Shown here: positions 7,721 through 8,858 of the stretch, in pieces
Layout: every line of letters begins with the position of its first letter
How positions within the stretch are numbered: position 1 is the first letter of the stretch
DNA from: an uncultured Bacilli bacterium
GTDB lineage: Bacteria > Bacillota_I > Bacilli_A > RF39 > UBA660
Length of the DNA: 8,858 nt
NCBI GenBank assembly: GCA_947627835.1
Contig: CANQXM010000049.1
Coordinates: forward strand, 1-8,858
Reading direction: 5' to 3'
The notes under the pieces: model-generated
Databases searched by the model: none
What the model saw: the letters and a program-made list of their open reading frames with translations, nothing else
What the model was told of the DNA's origin: nothing
Translations under genes and position numbers: made by a program

Positions 7721-7803
7721 TTATTTCGCTCTAGCAAGTCCGATACAGACAAAGCGTGTATCCAGCTCCTAGAGCATAATAAATATGCTAATAAATTTTA
7801 TTA
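7721..7803 (+). promoter_or_regulatory. Structured 5' leader of the NYN gene with alternative hairpins
   Basis: A long helix can form: TTATT (7721-7725) with AATAA (7778-7782), then GCTCTAG (7728-7734) with CTAGAGC (7769-7775), then GATACA (7742-7747) with TGTATC (7757-7762) closing a 9-base loop. A competing hairpin, AGCATA (7773-7778) with TATGCT (7784-7789), uses bases of the outer two helices and cannot coexist with them. TAATAAATTTTATTA (7789-7803) is a near-perfect palindrome directly before the Shine-Dalgarno. The leader is locally much richer in G and C than its surroundings. There is no good T-run, so control of translation or RNA stability is more likely than termination. It resembles no riboswitch class that I recognise. 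A separate small RNA from the same promoter is an alternative. Confidence 0.5.
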
Positions 7804-7815
7804 AAAGGAATACAC

Positions 7816-8487
7816 ATGGATAAAATAAATACTGCAATTACATCCAAGAAATCAGCAGTTCTTGTTGATTTAACTTTCTTTGTTAAGATATATCAAAAAC
7901 AATCAGGTCAATTTTGTCCTCAAGAATTAGTGAAGCGTCTTAAGGATTACCTTTTTAAAACACTTGCAATCTATAATGATACAATACATAGATTTTATAT
8001 TTATGATTGTGAGCCACTATCAAGTGGCAGAGTCGTTAAGCCAATAAGTAAAGTGACTTATGAGCTTAGAGATACACAAACATATCAGTTTAGAAAAGCC
8101 ATTTTAGAAGAATTAAAACAGCAACCACTGTTTGCTGTAAGGCTTGGAAAAATATCAGGCAAAAAAGAATGGAGGCTTAAAACAAATATTCTAAATGATG
8201 TTATAAAGGGACAAAGAGATATCAGCAGTTTAAGTGACGATGATTTCGTGTTAGACATCAAGCAAAAAGGTGTGGATATGAAAATAGGCTTGGATATTGC
8301 CTCATTGTCCCTTAAAAAGCAAGTTGAAAAAATTATTCTTATAACAGGTGATAGCGACTTTGTGCCAGCCATTAAAATGGCAAGAAGAGAGGGCATTATT
8401 GTTCAGCTTGACCCTATGAGACAACCGATATCAAAAGACCTTTCAGAACATATTGATTTACTCTACTCAATTATTCCTAAGAAATAG
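7816..8487 (+). CDS. NYN-domain (LabA/DUF88-like) ribonuclease
   Basis: This 223-residue soluble protein has the layout of a NYN (PIN-like) nuclease. The first strand AVLVDLTFF carries the conserved Asp (D18). FYIYDCEPL follows, then KGVDMKIGLD with D154 and D160, and the final acidic loop GDSDF (178-182, D179 and D181) in ITGDSDFVPAIKMARREG. The usual acidic residues for metal binding are therefore present. NYN proteins cleave RNA, but this one's target is unknown. AAAAGGA (7803-7809) lies 6 bases before the ATG. The gene has its own promoter and a structured leader, unlike its neighbours. It sits between a NYN remnant and a second vapD-partner gene, so it is part of an array of RNase genes and could be a toxin or RNA-processing enzyme; that role is inferred from position only. 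No membrane segment or signal peptide is seen. Confidence 0.85.
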   Translation: MDKINTAITSKKSAVLVDLTFFVKIYQKQSGQFCPQELVKRLKDYLFKTLAIYNDTIHRFYIYDCEPLSSGRVVKPISKVTYELRDTQTYQFRKAILEELKQQPLFAVRLGKISGKKEWRLKTNILNDVIKGQRDISSLSDDDFVLDIKQKGVDMKIGLDIASLSLKKQVEKIILITGDSDFVPAIKMARREGIIVQLDPMRQPISKDLSEHIDLLYSIIPKK

Positions 8488-8558
8488 CTTGGTGAATGTC
8501 AGAAAAGCAATACAGCTTATCTAAAGACTAAGAATGTGATTGATGGAATGAGTAAGGT

Positions 8559-8615
8559 GAGTTAGCGGTTTTCAATCAATTCTAAGTTTATTTTTTCTAA
8601 AATTCCTAAAAGATT
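8559..8615 (+). repeat. Direct repeat R2, copy B
   Basis: Partner of 7593-7648, about 50 of 56 aligned positions identical. It fills much of the gap between the NYN gene and the second vapD-partner gene. It contains a T-run (8591-8596) followed by CTAAAAT (8597-8603), which resembles a -10 region about 30 bases before the ATG at 8635, so R2 may act as the promoter of the downstream small gene. The 71 bases before it (8488-8558) hold nothing I can recognise. Confidence 0.75.
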
Positions 8616-8634
8616 TAAAAACAAGGAGTAAACA

Positions 8635-8858
8635 ATGGCTTATCCACTACTAGGTACTAGATTTGTTTTGGATGAGGAAAAGATTCTAAGAGAAGACAAA
8701 TACGACTTAGATAAAATGTACGAAATCATTGAGGAAATGGCAAATAAATGTGGCTTGATTAAGATTGATAAAAACACTTATCATTGTAAGGGCAATGAGG
8801 AAGATTTGGCTCGTTTGGGTGGATTTATTGTGAATCACCTTGTTGAATCTGATTGGTT
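8635..8858 (+). CDS. Second VapD-partner-like protein, truncated by the window end
   Basis: The gene begins at ATG 8635 with a strong ribosome site (AAGGAG, 8623-8628) and runs off the window after 74 codons. It is a paralogue of the 6531-6854 product. Residues 7-38, from GTRF to MANK, match at 29 of 32 positions, and 26 bases of the DNA (GATGAGGAAAAG...) are identical. Past that block identity falls to roughly 40%, with the GL.K..KN.Y, LG and S-D/E-W positions kept. The Asp of the VapD FDLD motif is Val here (FVLD), so this copy would also lack that acidic residue. By analogy with the first copy, a vapD-like gene may start about 320 bases after this ATG, beyond the window; that is a prediction. 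Confidence 0.85.
   Translation, partial: MAYPLLGTRFVLDEEKILREDKYDLDKMYEIIEEMANKCGLIKIDKNTYHCKGNEEDLARLGGFIVNHLVESDW

Noticed and set aside
1788..8396. Reverse-strand ORFs of 70-103 codons (1788-2069, 3888-4100, 4540-4842, 8085-8396)
   Set aside because: All lie wholly inside genes with strong domain evidence on the + strand, and their products look like antisense translations (Ser, Phe, Leu and Ile rich) with no recognisable motif.
8488..8565. In-frame open extension of 25 codons past the NYN TAG stop
   Set aside because: The NYN domain is already complete at the TAG, the extension has no recognisable motif, and a stretch of this length is common by chance.

Overview
The window is very AT-rich and has densely packed genes, all on the + strand. 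Spacers are T/A-rich with TATAAT-type -10 boxes and no clear -35 boxes. This style, together with a VapD-type protein and a giant methylase-helicase, points to an epsilonproteobacterium, most likely Campylobacter or a close relative. I infer an accessory region (plasmid, integrative element or genomic island); no replication, conjugation or integrase gene is visible to prove it.

Layout: (1) bases 1-87 are the 3' end of an unidentified gene, followed by an AT-rich hairpin terminator and a promoter region. (2) Bases 280-6363 encode a 2027-residue protein with a low-complexity N-terminus, an N6-adenine-type DNA methyltransferase and an SF2/SNF2-like helicase. (3) From 6393 to the end of the window lies a patchwork of small RNase and toxin-antitoxin-like genes: a small gene whose end overlaps the start of a vapD-like RNase gene, a 3' remnant of a NYN-domain nuclease gene, a complete NYN nuclease gene behind a structured leader, and a second copy of the small vapD-partner gene that runs off the end.

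Two repeat families bind this second half together. A perfect 61-bp direct repeat (6393-6453, 7310-7370) brackets the vapD pair; its second copy supplies the vapD stop codon and abuts the NYN remnant. A second, imperfect 56/57-bp repeat (7593-7648, 8559-8615) follows each NYN copy, and the second copy precedes the second partner gene. The region therefore looks like an array growing and decaying by duplication and recombination.

The most interesting points are these. The putative VapD partner is collinear with VapD itself but lacks the conserved early Asp, so it may be a catalytically dead VapD-fold antitoxin. The NYN leader can form mutually exclusive hairpins starting at the predicted transcription start. 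The disordered N-terminus of the methylase-helicase overlaps a 244-codon +1-frame ORF that has its own Shine-Dalgarno sequence. These are inferences from the sequence alone; no searches were run.
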